Below are positions 32,400-43,850 of a stretch of 64,000 nt of DNA, piece by piece; position 1 is the first letter of the stretch; every line of letters begins with the position of its first letter. The stretch comes from Artemia franciscana. Taxonomy: Eukaryota > Arthropoda > Branchiopoda > Anostraca > Artemiidae. Location of the stretch: positions 1,220,848 through 1,284,847 of the forward strand of contig NW_027062618.1 of the NCBI RefSeq assembly GCF_032884065.1, given 5' to 3'. The translations under genes were made by a program, and so were the position numbers. The notes under the pieces were generated by a model. The model was given only the letters and a program-made list of their open reading frames with translations, searched no databases and was not told the origin of the DNA.

Positions 32400-34985
32400 C
32401 CTTCTAAATATCAAAATTCATGAAGATCCGATCACCCACTCGGTAAGTTATAAATACCTAATTTTTTCTAATTTTTCCTCTCCCTTTTGCCTCCCAGATG
32501 GTCGAATCTGGGAAAACGACTTTATCAAGTCAAATTGTGCAGCTCCCTGACACGCCTACCAATTTGCATCGCCCTAGCACGTCCAGAAGCACCGAACTCG
32601 CCAAATCACTGAAACCCTCCCCCCAACTCCCCCAAAGAGAGCGAATCCAGTACGATTCTGTCAATCACGTATGAAAGACATTTGTTTATTCTATCCACCA
32701 AGCTTCATCCCGATTCCTCCACTTCAAGTGTTTTTCCAAGATTTCCTCCTCCAAATCCCCACAATGTCAAAAGATCTTCTCGAAATTTGAAATAAGAGCT
32801 CTGAGACATGAATTCCTTCTAAAAATCAAATTTCATTACGATCCGATCATCTATTCGTAAGATATAAATACTCCAATTTTCATGTTTTCCAAGAATTTCG
32901 GTTCCCCCTCCAACTCCCCCGAATGTCACAGGATCTGGTCGGAATTTAAAATTAGAACTTTAAAGCACAAGATCCTTCTAAATATCAAATTTCATTAATC
33001 TGGTCACCCTTTCGTAAGTTACAAATAACTCAATTTTCAAAATTACCCCCCCCCCCCAATTCCACCAAAGAGAGCAGATCTGGTCCAGTTATGTCAGTCA
33101 CGTATCTTAGACTGGTTTTTATTCTTCCATTCCAGTTTCATCCTGATCTCACCGCTTTAAGTATTTTCTAAGATTTCCGGTCCCCCCAACTGCCCCCCCC
33201 CCAATTACGCTTGATCCGGTTGAGATTTAAAATAAGATATCGGAGATACGAGGTCCTTCTAAATATGAAGTTTCATGAAGATCCGATCACTCCTTCGTAA
33301 GTTAAAAATATGTCATTTTTCTTATTTTTCGGAATTACCCCCCCCCTCCCGCAATTGAGCGGGTCCATTCCAATTATGTAAATCACGTATGCAAGACTTC
33401 TGCTTATTTTTCCAACCAAGTTTCATCCCAATCCCTCCAATCTAAGCGTTTCCCATCATTTTAGGTTTCACCACCCCAAACTTCCCCCAATGTCACCAGA
33501 TCCGGTCAAGATTTAAAATAAGAGCTTTGAGACACGTTATCCTTCTAAAAATCAAATTTCATGGAGATCCAATCACCCGTTCATAAGTTAAAAATACCTC
33601 ATTTTTTTCTAATTTTTCAGAATTAACCCCCCCCCCCCAACTACCCCAAAGAGAGCGGATCTGTTCTGGTTATGTCAATCATGTATCTAGGACTCGTGTT
33701 TTTTTTTCCACCAAGTTTCATCCCGATCCCTCCACTCTAAGTGTTTTCTAATTTTTAGGTTTCTCCCTCCCAACTCTTCCCCCCCCAATGTCACCAGACC
33801 CGGTCGGTTTTAACATAAGAGCTCTGAGCCACGATATCCTTCTAAATATGAAATTTCATTGAGATCCGATCACCTGTTCGTAAGTTAAAAATACCTCATT
33901 TTTTTTTCAGAAATGCCCCCCCCCCAACTACCCAAAAGAGAGCGGATCCGTTCCGTTTATGTCAATCATCTATCTAGGACTTGTGTTTATTTTTCCCACC
34001 ATATTTCATCCCGATCCCTCCACTCTAAGTGTTTTCCAAGTTTTAGGTTTCCCCCTCCCAACTCCCCGCCCCCATCACCAGATCCGGTCGGGATTTAAAA
34101 TAAGAGCTCTAAGACCCGATATCCATCTAAACATCAAATTTCATTGAGATCCGATCACCTGTTCATAAGTTGAAAATACCTCATTTTTCTAATTTTTAAG
34201 AATTACTCCCCCCCCCCCCAACTACCCCAAAGAGAGCAAATCAGTTCCGATTATGTCAATCCTATATCTGGGACTTATTTTTCCCATCAAGTTTCATCCC
34301 GATCCCGCCACTCTAAGTGTTTTCCTAGATTTTAGGTTCCCCCCTCCAACTCCCCCCAACGTCATCAGACCCAGTCGGGATTTAAAATAAGAGCTCTGAG
34401 ACACAATATCATTCCAAACATCAAATTTCATTAAGATCCAATCACCCGCTCATAAGTTAAAAATACTTCATTTTTTCTATTTTTCCGAATTAACCGGGCC
34501 CCCACTCCCCCCCAGATGGTCAAATCGGGAAAACGACTATTTCTAATTTAATCTGGTCCGGTCCCTGATACGCTTGCCAAATTTCATCGTCCTAGCTTAC
34601 CTGGAAGTGCCTAAAGTAGCAAAACCGGGACTTTAGGTTTTCCCCCTCCAACTCCCCCCAATGTCATCAGATCCGGTCGGGATTTAAAATAAAAGCTCTG
34701 AGACACAATATCATTCCAAACATCAAATTTCATTAATATCCAATCACCCACTGATAAGTTAAAAATACTTCATTTTTTCTATTTTTTGCGAATTAACCGG
34801 GCCCCCACTCCCCCCCCCCTCAGATGGTCAAATCGGGAAAACGACTATTTCTAATTTAATCTGGTCCGGTCCCTGATACGCTTGCCAAATTTCATCGTCC
34901 TAGCTTACCTGGAAGTGCCTAAAGTAGCAAAACCGGGACCGACAGACCGATAGACCGACAGACAGACCGACAGAATTGGCGACTG
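32400..34985 (-). repeat. About 290 bp tandem repeat family B array (reverse orientation)
   Basis: GATCCGATCACCC-type words recur near 32424, 32840, 33275, 33567, 33862, 34149, 34435 and 34738, mostly 286-303 bases apart. Each unit holds AAAATAAGAGCTCTGAGACA, ATTTCATCCCGATCCC, a C run of 6-13 and CAAAGAGAGCGGATC. A variant end module (GTCCCTGATACGCTTGCCAA through GTAGCAAAACCGGGAC) occurs at 34563-34634 and 34869-34939, with a diverged relative near 32550. The array ends in GACAGACCGACAGA simple repeat at 34940-34977. Confidence 0.85.
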
Positions 34986-34993
34986 CTATATGT

Positions 34994-35013
34994 CACTTGG
35001 TTAATACCAAGTG
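34994..35013. other. Perfect hairpin at the array boundary
   Basis: CACTTGGT and ACCAAGTG pair perfectly around a TAAT loop, 17-20 bases from the GACAGACC run. It lies between the RT relic and the tandem array. Confidence 0.7.
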
Positions 35014-35039
35014 CCATAAAAACCAAATTCAAACTAATA

Positions 35040-35460
35040 AAAGACAACATGGACTAACTAACCAGTATCAATATGGAAAAGAGGCTGCAGAGGGTCATAA
35101 ACGTGAATAAAGTTGATAGTCTTTTTACATAAATCATCACTGGAAGACCAAATCCGAGAAGGTACATCAATTAAACCAAATCGAGCAATTATTTTATTGT
35201 TTCGGTGCCATCTAAGAAGCCGGGGGAGGAATTTGCAATATCTGAAATAAGCCGTACGTAGAGTATGTCGATCTTTCTTACGAAACAGATGAGCCATGCC
35301 TGATAAAAACAAAAGCACAGGGGTGCAATAAGCGTTATAAATCATCCACAAACCGTTGCGGTTGTAACGTTTTTTATTTGGGGATATTTTTCCGTAAGCG
35401 ACGCGTAGGTTTTTCACGGCTTGATTCACCAGGGATGAACAGGTAGTGAAAAGTGTTGGG
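35040..35460 (-). pseudogene. LINE family 1 reverse transcriptase C-terminus
   Basis: A 123-codon frame: AVKNLRVAYGKISPNKKRYN, MIYNAYCTPVLLFLSGMAHL, RKKDRHTLRTAYFRYCKFLP. This corresponds to KKLRTAYGSIV, NAVALPHILYIAPFW and KLRSLYFRFAKFLL of the copy at 5.8-6.1 kb. The RT catalytic part is missing; 5' truncation lies near 35460-35560. Confidence 0.75.
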
Positions 35461-35559
35461 CCAAATAAGTGATTCCTGTGTAAACGGATATTTTTGCAGG
35501 AAGATGCTCGAAAAAATGCCTTTACAATGATGAAAGGCGCCAGAGGGTGCCGCGTGTCA

Positions 35560-36300
35560 TCATTTTAATCTATTTGTCATCATTTTAAGAGTAAAAAGAG
35601 ATACGAGGACAAGAAACCCTCCTACCAAGCCCATTCATTCTCCTAACACATCGATAGTCATTTGTTCAGCACAGTAAGAAAAGACCTGCAACTCCATCCC
35701 TAGGGATACTGGGTATGTTAGCCCTCCTCCCCCTCCCAATTATGCAATTGACCCATTATGCTTTAAAAATAAATCAAAAGTAACTGTGTGTTGCCAATCA
35801 GAAACCTCAGTAATACATTGAGAAAGGCTGGGGGTTTTAAGTTAAACCTTTCGAGGCAATTACTATGACTACTTTTTTCGAAGCAATTACTATGACTACT
35901 TCTAGTTTTACAAGTTAAATAAACCTAAAGAGTGTAATCGTATCCTGGTTGCCATATAGCATAGATAGAATTTTTGGGAAGATATTAAGTTTCATTTTTC
36001 ATGTCAACTCAAGGAAGTATAAACTTAAATTAAACAAAACCATTCGTATCAGGATAAAAAGTTGTTGAAAAAGTTTCTCCAAGACAGATATAGCAAGCTA
36101 AATTATCGATTCAATAAAAATTAATTTAAAAAAGTCTTTCCACAAAACATGTTTTTCAAAGAAAAGTAAAGAGCTCCATTAAACTGAAAATGAGGAGAAA
36201 AAAGTCAGATAATTCTTACAAGCATAAAACTACCACAAATCACGATCAGTAAATAAATAAAACCCACAACGAACATAAATCATAAGCAGCGCCATAGCAC
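35560..36300. other. No gene recognised
   Basis: A short direct repeat GAAGCAATTACTATGACTAC occurs at about 35878, with a diverged copy just before. Otherwise plain AT-rich sequence. Confidence 0.45.
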
Positions 36301-37175
36301 TGGCTTTGTAAAGAGCGATGTAGGCACAATGTATATATTTTTTTGGTTTGTTTGCACCAGGGCACCTTGTATAGAAGGAAATGTCGTATAAACTTTGAAA
36401 GGGGCTCAGTCATTTGGAAATTGAAAGGGCTAGTACGCTTTTCAACAGTTGAAAGAAATTGGAGGGTGTCAAGACCCCTTCCAGGCCCATCATTTCCTTA
36501 AACACATTCAATTAACAGATAGCCATTTTATTTAGCCATTTAGTTGAAAGGTCTGGAAATTATTTCTTTCAGGATGACAACCCCTCACAGCACTCTGAGC
36601 AAGGGTTGTCAGTTATTTCATGTGGGTCATATTAGGTTTTTACAGAAAGAATGGTCGTATAAACTTCGGAGGGGGTCACTGGACTGAAAATCAGAACTTT
36701 TAGTGCCCTTTTTAGGAGTCGAACTGATACCCTCCCTCCCCCTGACTTTTCCGAAACACTTGTGGTAGGAATTTTGATATGGTGATAACCTTTTTTTTTC
36801 AAAAATAGTCCAAAGGCCATAGGCAGAACAATAGTACTGCCTAGATTAAAAATGATGTTGACAAAATGTATTGTTAATTTTGCTTTTTAATGAAAGAGGG
36901 TTGTCTTTTTATACGAGGGCCCTTCGTAATCAAGGAGTTGTCGTAGAAAATTCGAAAGGGACTCGTTTGCTTGGAGATTGAAACCTCTAGGACCCTTTTT
37001 GATAGTCGAAAGGGATTGGAGGGCAAGCCGCTCCCCCACGCCTATAATTTTCCCAAACATGTCCAATCAAAATTTCGAGACAGTTAGTTTGTTCAGGTTT
37101 AAGGATTGTAAGTTATGCCCTTGGGGCATATAATATTTTTATGGAAAGGGTGGTCGTGTAAAACTTTGAGGAGGC
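36300..37175 (-). repeat. Tandem repeat family C, reverse orientation
   Basis: GTCGTATAAACTTTGAAAGG-type text recurs near 36384, 36652, 36937 and 37149, spaced 210-290 bases, each followed by a GACCCTTTT...AGTCGAAAGGGATTGGAGGG segment. It is the complement of the units at 28.7-30.4 kb. Confidence 0.7.
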
Positions 37176-38260
37176 TCATTATAAATTTTGCTATTAATAG
37201 AGATACAGGAGATGTTTCCTTAAGCCGAATTTACATTAGATTAAAAGATTCAACCAATATTTTCCACTTGTCTAATTCAACACAACCTCTCCGCATATCA
37301 AATCAAATTCGAGGTTGTAGGCAGGAAAAATCTATTGTTAAGCAAAGAATATATGTCCAATCCAACTAGTGAATTATCTTTCATTTTTTTTCTTGCTTTT
37401 TTTTTATTCAGCGTCTTTTCCCTTGCTGCAGAGTTCACTTCAAAAGGCTAGATTTTGTTTTGTTTTTTTTTTTAGCTTTGTTTTCCCGGGTTTTTTGTTT
37501 TTCGTTTTTTGTTTTTCTGTTGTTTTTTTTTTTTTTTTTTTTTTTTTAAGAGCACTGATGACGACTTGGGGGATGTCCTTTTCGAAAGATTTTCTTGTTT
37601 TCCTTTTAATAGTTTGCTACTGGGTAACAAAATCCTTCTCTTTTCTCCCCTATTTGATTGTATTTTCCATTTATTATTTCCTTCCTTTTCTTTGTTTCAT
37701 ACATCACGTATAGGCAATGTGGTTTTAGTTTTCATTTACGTCTTCGGTATCCGTGCCACTGTTATTGGGAATCTAAATTCGGAATAGCAGTTTACAAAAA
37801 TTGTGACCCAGAGGCGTCTAAAATCGGGATAGCAGCTTGCATATTCTATTACACGACAAGAAATCAACTAAATCATATTTTGAATCTGACATTTTTTTTT
37901 TTATTTGGTTCTTAAGGGTAGTGCCTCTGTCCTAGACAGAGTAGTATTTTGTCCTAGGTTTTTCCTCGCTCAAACCAACCAGGGATACTTTATAGCATAT
38001 ATTTTCTTCTTATTTTAATACATTTATATTTTTGCCCTTGGGGTGAAGAGGAGGCGAAGGGGAGAGGGTGTTGTAGGGAGCAAAAATAAATATATTTTCG
38101 CTATTTTCTTCAATATATATTAAATTATATTTTTTCCATGGAAGTGGTTTTTGCAATTAGTAAATCCATCGGTGCCCAGTAACTAGCATGCAATTTCCGT
38201 TAATTTGCCGATTTTCTGATGCAATAAAGTTAGCTATCGACATCCCAGATTTTCGACGGT
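37175..38260. other. T-rich stretch, no gene recognised
   Basis: T runs at 37459-37472 and 37520-37547 create overlapping Phe-rich open frames (37369-37915) that are composition artefacts. Nothing else is recognised. Confidence 0.5.
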
Positions 38261-38261
38261 A

Positions 38262-38756
38262 CATATGTGTTATAGAGCCTATGTATATAGAGGCTAAGTA
38301 GGACCGGTTTTCATTTAGCTTGCCATCTGTATCGAAAGAGAATAGGGCCTGACTATGAATGTTAAAATGAAAAACTAGACTGCAAAAATGGTAATTAATT
38401 TCCTCCAGGACAAAGGGTTGTGGCACAAAAAGAAACCGTGCGTCAATGGATACAACATGACTTTATGCTCTTTCGACAAAAGGCCTCGTTGGAGGTGTGC
38501 AAGTTGACATGTCGGAAACAAGCAGGGATAGACGTGGTGCGCAGCAGTGAGGTTAGAAGGCAGAAATCCTGTAATCACAATTCTTCATGACATCAATTCG
38601 GTCATGACGGCCTGCATTCTATAAGTTTCTCTTGTATTATAAATATAAAGTGTTGTATTTTCATCATATTTCGTGACACTTCATTAGAAATGAGCGTCGG
38701 AGAAACAGGTTCTACTTAGCTTCTATATACATAGGCACTATAACACATAAGTACCT
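38262..38756. repeat. 48 bp inverted repeat pair, about 400 bp apart
   Basis: GGTACATATGTGTTATAGAG and following text through GCTAAGTAGGACC (38262-38309) is matched by the reverse complement of 38707-38756 with about five mismatches. Similarity stops outside the arms. The enclosed 400 bases have no recognised gene. It may be the terminal repeats of an unknown small element. Confidence 0.6.
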
Positions 38757-38759
38757 TTT

Positions 38760-39082
38760 TTCATCTTTAAATTTATGGCCTCACCTTTAACTCCATAGAA
38801 ACCCGAACCAATGCCTTGATTTTACTGGTAGGCTACCTTGTTTTTTTGTATATTACAATTAATTTTTTTTGCTTCCTTTACCATATTGAATTGTAGCTTT
38901 GAATTTTGAACTTTGAGTTGTATTTCTGAGTATTCTTGTTCATTTTTTCCTTTCTGAAGTTAACTACAATAATTTTTTGTGATATAGAATGGTCGGTTTG
39001 TGTTGTTTTCTTTTTATCCTTATTTCTGTTCCGCTGTGTTGTCTATAGTTTGATGGGTAAAAAATAAGAATATAAATAAACA
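38760..39082 (-). other. Probable intron downstream of helicase exon
   Basis: It follows the GTAATG donor of the minus-strand helicase exon. No continuing exon (DEAD/DECH box) was found in this interval. Confidence 0.4.
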
Positions 39083-39085
39083 TTA

Positions 39086-39775
39086 CCCTTGAAGACAGGC
39101 CGAAAAAGCTCCTGCAGTACAAACAAGTCCATCAAATTTCCCAATTTGAAGCTGTCGTATGATTGATGGTGACTTTTTTTCACCACACATTTGACATAAT
39201 CTTAATCCTGAATCGTTCTCAATGACCTGACCCTGCTGAAACACTAACGGAACAGTATTGACAATTAACAGTACTAGATGATCAGGATTCAGCTCCCTCA
39301 TTTTTCGCAATAACATTGTAGCAATTAAAGTTTTCCCGGAGCCTGTAGGGAGGACGACTACCAGATCACGCAATAATGATTCAGCATAACGCAGCATCTG
39401 ATAGTCTTTAGGAGCTTTATTACAACCGGGTAAGTAGCAGCTAAAATCTTTCAGATTACTAGGGTCTGCAAACCGTATAGGTTTTATTTCACTTTCCTGT
39501 CTCTGGGAATGAATCTTGGTTGGAACTACACCAAAAAACGTGGCTCCAGATCTAACTTCAATTTCATGGAACAGTTTCGTACTTGTGCGCCAATTAGATT
39601 TTGCTGGCAATAGTCTCTGCATTAGAATGATTCTATCAACACTGAAAGCAACAAACAAATTACTGTTGGGAGCGAAGGGGAGCTCTTTGCCTACTGATTT
39701 AGAACAGCGTTTGCATTGAACATCTGTAAATTTATTGGTCATGTTAAAGGTCAAAGCTTGTTCTTCAACTGTGCT
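39086..39775 (-). CDS. Dicer/RIG-I-type superfamily-2 helicase, single exon with motifs I to Ib
   Basis: This minus-strand exon is open for about 230 codons. Numbering from codon 1 at 39754, motif Q-like DYQML is at about 117-121, motif I (Walker A) LPTGSGKT at 135-142, motif Ia LLIVNTVPLVFQQ at 162-174 and motif Ib-like VCTAGAF at 211-217. NTVPLV.QQ..VI and LC..CGE closely resemble the helicase of Dicer-like proteins; RIG-I-like is the next possibility. A CKRC pair at about 14-17 and GATFFGVVP at 70-78 precede the helicase and are not typical Dicer N-terminal text. They might be a zinc-binding module (inference). After LQG a GTAATG donor follows, so motifs II-VI should lie in exons at lower coordinates, not found. 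Upstream, the frame is open back to about 39775 with a CACAG acceptor candidate. Could be a real gene fragment or a pseudogene. Confidence 0.6.
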
Positions 39776-39789
39776 TCGAACTTACGGTT

Positions 39790-41455
39790 TTAAAGACAGA
39801 TGAATATTATTTTCATTTCGCTAATAGAAGAAGAGATGTTCGGCTAAGAATAGCTGCTTGCGACAAAATTTGCAATCCATTCTGAAAACCAGACCAGAAT
39901 CTGAAAAAGGAACATTTTTGATTAAATATAAAACATACAGTTTCGAGGCACATATTTTGCAACTTATTCAATGTTCTCGAAGAATAGACTTACACTTTTC
40001 CGAAAGAGATCGCGTATTCTCCTCCGTATTTATAACTGAGAGACGGAAGATAGTAGTGGTATCCTATGAAGGTGTTAAGGGGTTCATTACCCCTCTCGTT
40101 GATTAGAAAAATAACTTTATTTCACTATTGTCATTAAAAAAAATTTTTGAGGTACTTTCATTGAGAAAATTGAAAAACTTGCCTCCCACTGGGAGGCAGT
40201 AAAAAAACATCAGCTTTACCGATGAAAAACAATCTGCTTGAAAAAATTAGAGTTATTATTTGAAATGGGCCTACACTTTTCATTTTTTGTTACTTCACCG
40301 TGGAGATGTTTATTCCACTTGGATGGAAAATTAATTAGTGTGTCTTTTTTTAATCAGTATTTCGAATTTTATGCGTTACCAGTAAACATAATAGAATCAA
40401 ATAAGAAAAGTTGGGTCTTTCGAAGATATTCCAGATTTAAAAGAGGAATATATGTGATTCACTGCTGCCTCTACAACAGTTCAAGACACTATAAAATATG
40501 CAAAAATAGTATTTTCAACCTGAAAATAGACATTAAATGGATAATAGATTAAACTACATTAAAATATAGCAAAAATAAATAAGTCAATGTATTGAATTAT
40601 AAACAGAAAATATGTGTATATATCTTCTAGGTATTTTTTCATTGTTAATCGTAGCAATTTTATTTACAAAGCAGAATTTTCTCAAAGAAAAGTGAGGAGC
40701 ATTTTGTCAAAGAAAAGTGAGGAGCAACATCAAAATATACAAGTTTCAATGGTGCGCTCTTCAAACTCTAAGGGTTTATTGAGCTTTTAGAACATCTACC
40801 ATCAAGTAATTAGATGCCCACCTTTTCTTCTAGAAATTAGTTTTACAAAGCTCCTTTGACATGATTAAACCAGAGGCGTACTGGTAGCAAAAAGCTAAGG
40901 GGACGCTTGGGTTAGGTGGCCCTACCTATGGCCCTCCTTATAAAAATGATTTGTTGTGTTTTTTCGTGTTTAATCAGAAAGGGCCGTGTCATTCGCGCTG
41001 TTCGCATCATTCCGAGTGTCAAACCAGATATTATATAAAGCGGGTATTCGCATATCCGTGTCATTCCCGCTGAAATTTGCGCCGCCAGGCAAATTCGTGC
41101 TACCGCAAAGTAAGAAGTATTCTAACAGTAGGAAGAGAATGAATACCGCTAATCATTTCTTCTTTGCCTGATCTTCCTGATGCTTGGTTGGACTCGGTGT
41201 AGCTCAGGTTTACACATAAAAGGAGAGCAGCATCGTTTTTTCAGTTGTACAAAATTTTCGGTTTTCATCCTGTATCATGGAAATCTGGGCCAAAGACCAT
41301 TTACGATATTTGTCCTCCGTCTGAGTCAATTAGCTCCCGATCACATGACGTCAACATGACTGCTTCCAAGAGATCCTCTGATATTGTTGTTCTTCATCTG
41401 ATACGCGTAAATTATCGTGTATCTGATAGGCGTTATTGCATGAGATGCAGGAACT
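39790..41455. other. No gene recognised; one perfect 17-base palindrome
   Basis: Plus-strand open frames at 39858-40106 and 40238-40552 have no recognisable motif. GCCTCCCACTGGGAGGC at 40181-40197 is a perfect palindrome. AAAGAAAAGTGAGGAGCA is repeated at 40685 and 40709. Confidence 0.4.
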
Positions 41456-41975
41456 TTAATGTCGCACATCAGCCCCTCCAAGTTTAGCTCCAAGTTCAAG
41501 CCAATCCTCAAATTCTGTATCAGGCCTATCCAGGTTATTTTTACGATCCGTGCTAACAATTTCGTCGTACACTGAGGCAAACATTTTCGGCTCTGACCAC
41601 AGGTCGTCATGAGAAACCTTTGCCATCTCCGTGGCATTTTGAAGGGCTGACTTTGGTATTTCAGCTCGACGCACAAGACTGGTTGTGGGGGGCTGCAAGA
41701 AATATAGCTCGGAAATAAGCTGCTTTTGTCTGAAAACAATTCTTTCAGGCTGGTTGTTATTCGGTCCAATTACTACCTTGAACACTTTGGCACGAAATCG
41801 CTGTTCCAGTTCTTCAGGTTGAAAATCTTTTACCTGTTCTTCCGGCATGTACTTTTTCTTGGCAACGCGAAAAGCTGCTGGCTCTGAGCTAATATATTTG
41901 ACACGAACTTGGAGGTGTTTTCTTTGACGCTCCCGAAGGAAATGCTCTCTAGATCCTTTCTTGCTTTATCAACCA
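41456..41975 (-). CDS. Unknown protein exon or 3' end
   Basis: The minus-strand frame is open from about 41975 to a stop after GGADVRH at 41456. It reads FLRERQRKHLQVRVKYISSE, PAAFRVAKKKYMPEEQVKDF, then QLISELYFLQPPTTSLVRR and TEFEDWLELGAKL. It is charged, has no transmembrane segment, and does not look like retroelement text. A second frame on the same strand (41341-41769) overlaps it and is probably a shadow. Placement 1.7 kb upstream of the helicase exon on the same strand allows it to be part of that gene or of a neighbour. I do not recognise the family. The LINE insertion beyond the (TA)n separates it from anything further upstream. Confidence 0.45.
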
Positions 41976-41991
41976 TGCTTCAGGCCATCAA

Positions 41992-42093
<102 letters not shown>

Positions 42094-42119
42094 TATTATT
42101 ATTATTTTATTTCCCAAAA

Positions 42120-43748
42120 GATACACATAGTGCTAACATAGAGTAATGACAAAAAAAAGGAAAAAGAAAAGGTACATTCACTTAAATCTCACAACAAAAA
42201 AGCACTCAGTAAACTATTTTCACGATCTAGCGTATTAATAAAGCGAGACCAGCATTCTTCAATGACTATAAATGGTTGCACTATACCAAAACTAAACACA
42301 AGTCGGCGATTGCTCTTTAGTTTGACTAAAAAGTTCCCAAAAGGGTGCTAATACTAGTATATGGGGCAAAGCAAACGCACTGTATATCCTACCTAGAATT
42401 GCCCGCTTATACCTGGATTTACATTAAACAAGAGGTCCATACGTCCTTCACAGTCTTTCACTTAAAAACTCAAGCAGTAGGCTCCAAGTATGTTTTAAAC
42501 TAGAGCCAATTGGCAAACCAAGGTAAGTAATACTAGAAGAAGGCTTAGAAAAATGCAATCCAAGGCGAATATTTTCAGCAGATGAACGACCAGTCGACTT
42601 CCCTACTAGAGCAACTTCACTCTTTTCTGGGATAAATCTAAGACCAATCTGTTTATACTCATAACTTAAAATATCAAAATTCTCTTCTATACCAGCATAC
42701 GTCCTACTTAAATTCAACACGTCATCTGCATAGTTAGCAAACGACAGATCAAGGCTTCTAAAAATGAAACTAGTTATAACCTTTTTTTGGGCCTCCACTA
42801 CACTATTATTATAAAGAGGAGGGGATGAAACACCACCCTGTCGAATACCTTTCCAAACTCTTATACGGACCCGAGACAGAACATAGCCATTAGAAACCGG
42901 CACTTTTAAAACAACGTAAAGCTTACTATACATGTCCATATATACATGCACTATTGACTGATTCAGGCCACGAGCCTCAGCACTCAGCAACAGTTGGGGA
43001 TATATTCCTGAATCAAATGCTCGAGAAAGGTCATGCCCAGCCATAACCAGCCGTTTCACCACTTTTTTCTATTTCTACCAAAACCTTTGCAATAAATGTA
43101 TGGACATGTTCTCAGCTATAACCCATTTTGAAACCAAACTGATGGTCTGGTGTGGAACAAGCTTGATTAATATCATCAATCACCAACAGTTCAAATAACT
43201 TTCACAAAAGTGGCAACAGTAATTGGCCGGTAAGAACTACAACTACTTTTATTTTTCCCCTTCTTAGGAACAGGGGTAATAAAATCCGCACACAATGTAT
43301 ATGAAACTACTCCACAATTAAAAATCATTTGATACAGCAGCTCCAGATGGTGAACTAAAAATTCAGTCCCGTAAAGTAAGTTCAAGCCGCATAGCTCATC
43401 AATTCCTCGCGATTCTTTCTTTTTCCCTTTCTTTATACAATCACGGATATTTGAAGCAGTTAAAGTAGAACCTGGGTCACGAGAATTTCCACAAAGAGCT
43501 TCATCTAGTTGAGCCGAGAAACTGTCCTCTAGGAAAGGATCGGGTGGTGAAAATTCACGAGTAAAATATTCCGTCCACTGCTTTTCATTTGGAAGTACAG
43601 GCAAAGAGAGATCACTAGCTGCTTTCTTTTTATTAAAAAATTTCCAAATTTTATTGGGATTATCTTTTAGTCGGTCAGATAAACTGTCAATTACCGTAGT
43701 CTTATGCTTAGTCAAGGCTTTAGAAAACTTACGCTTTGTAAACACCAT
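42120..43748 (-). pseudogene. LINE reverse transcriptase
   Basis: 43748-43191 covers the RT N-terminal region: KIWKFFNKKKAASDLSLP, ADFITPVPKKGKNKSSCSSY, RPITV. After a break near 43190-43065 the frame 43062-42448 carries AGHDLSRAFDSG (motif A), KGIRQGGVSSPPLYN (motif B), FANYADDVLNLSR (catalytic Y-A-D-D) and YLGLPIGSS. Beyond a further stop, SAFALPHILVLAPFWELF continues to about 42300. Same family as the copies at 5.4-6.3 kb and 35.0-35.5 kb. Confidence 0.85.
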
Positions 43749-43850
43749 ATTTTAGTATACAGGTCCGGAGCATGGCCTCTAACACCCATTCCATATACTG
43801 AATCAAAACTTAGATTTGTGACACGCAGCCACAAGATCGGGGCTCAGTGA

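Larger units (their letters stand above)
32136..35470 (-). mobile_element. LINE family 1 copy with a 2.5 kb array in its 3' region
   Basis: Minus strand: an RT C-terminal piece (35460-35058), then the family B tandem array, then a 3' end reading AATACTCCG, CTTTACGGGTAATAAAG and a short ATTC repeat tail (about 32136-32153). The same 3' end closes the copy at 5415-6320, where only about 130 bases separate stop codon and tail. Either the array expanded within this element's 3' untranslated region or it inserted there later. Confidence 0.65.

Noticed and set aside
37369..37915. Overlapping Phe-rich open frames
   Set aside because: Produced by long T runs and T-rich sequence; no membrane protein family is recognisable.
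41341..41769. A 142-codon minus-strand frame overlapping the unknown exon
   Set aside because: It overlaps the longer-supported frame 41456-41975, and its composition looks like a shifted shadow of it.
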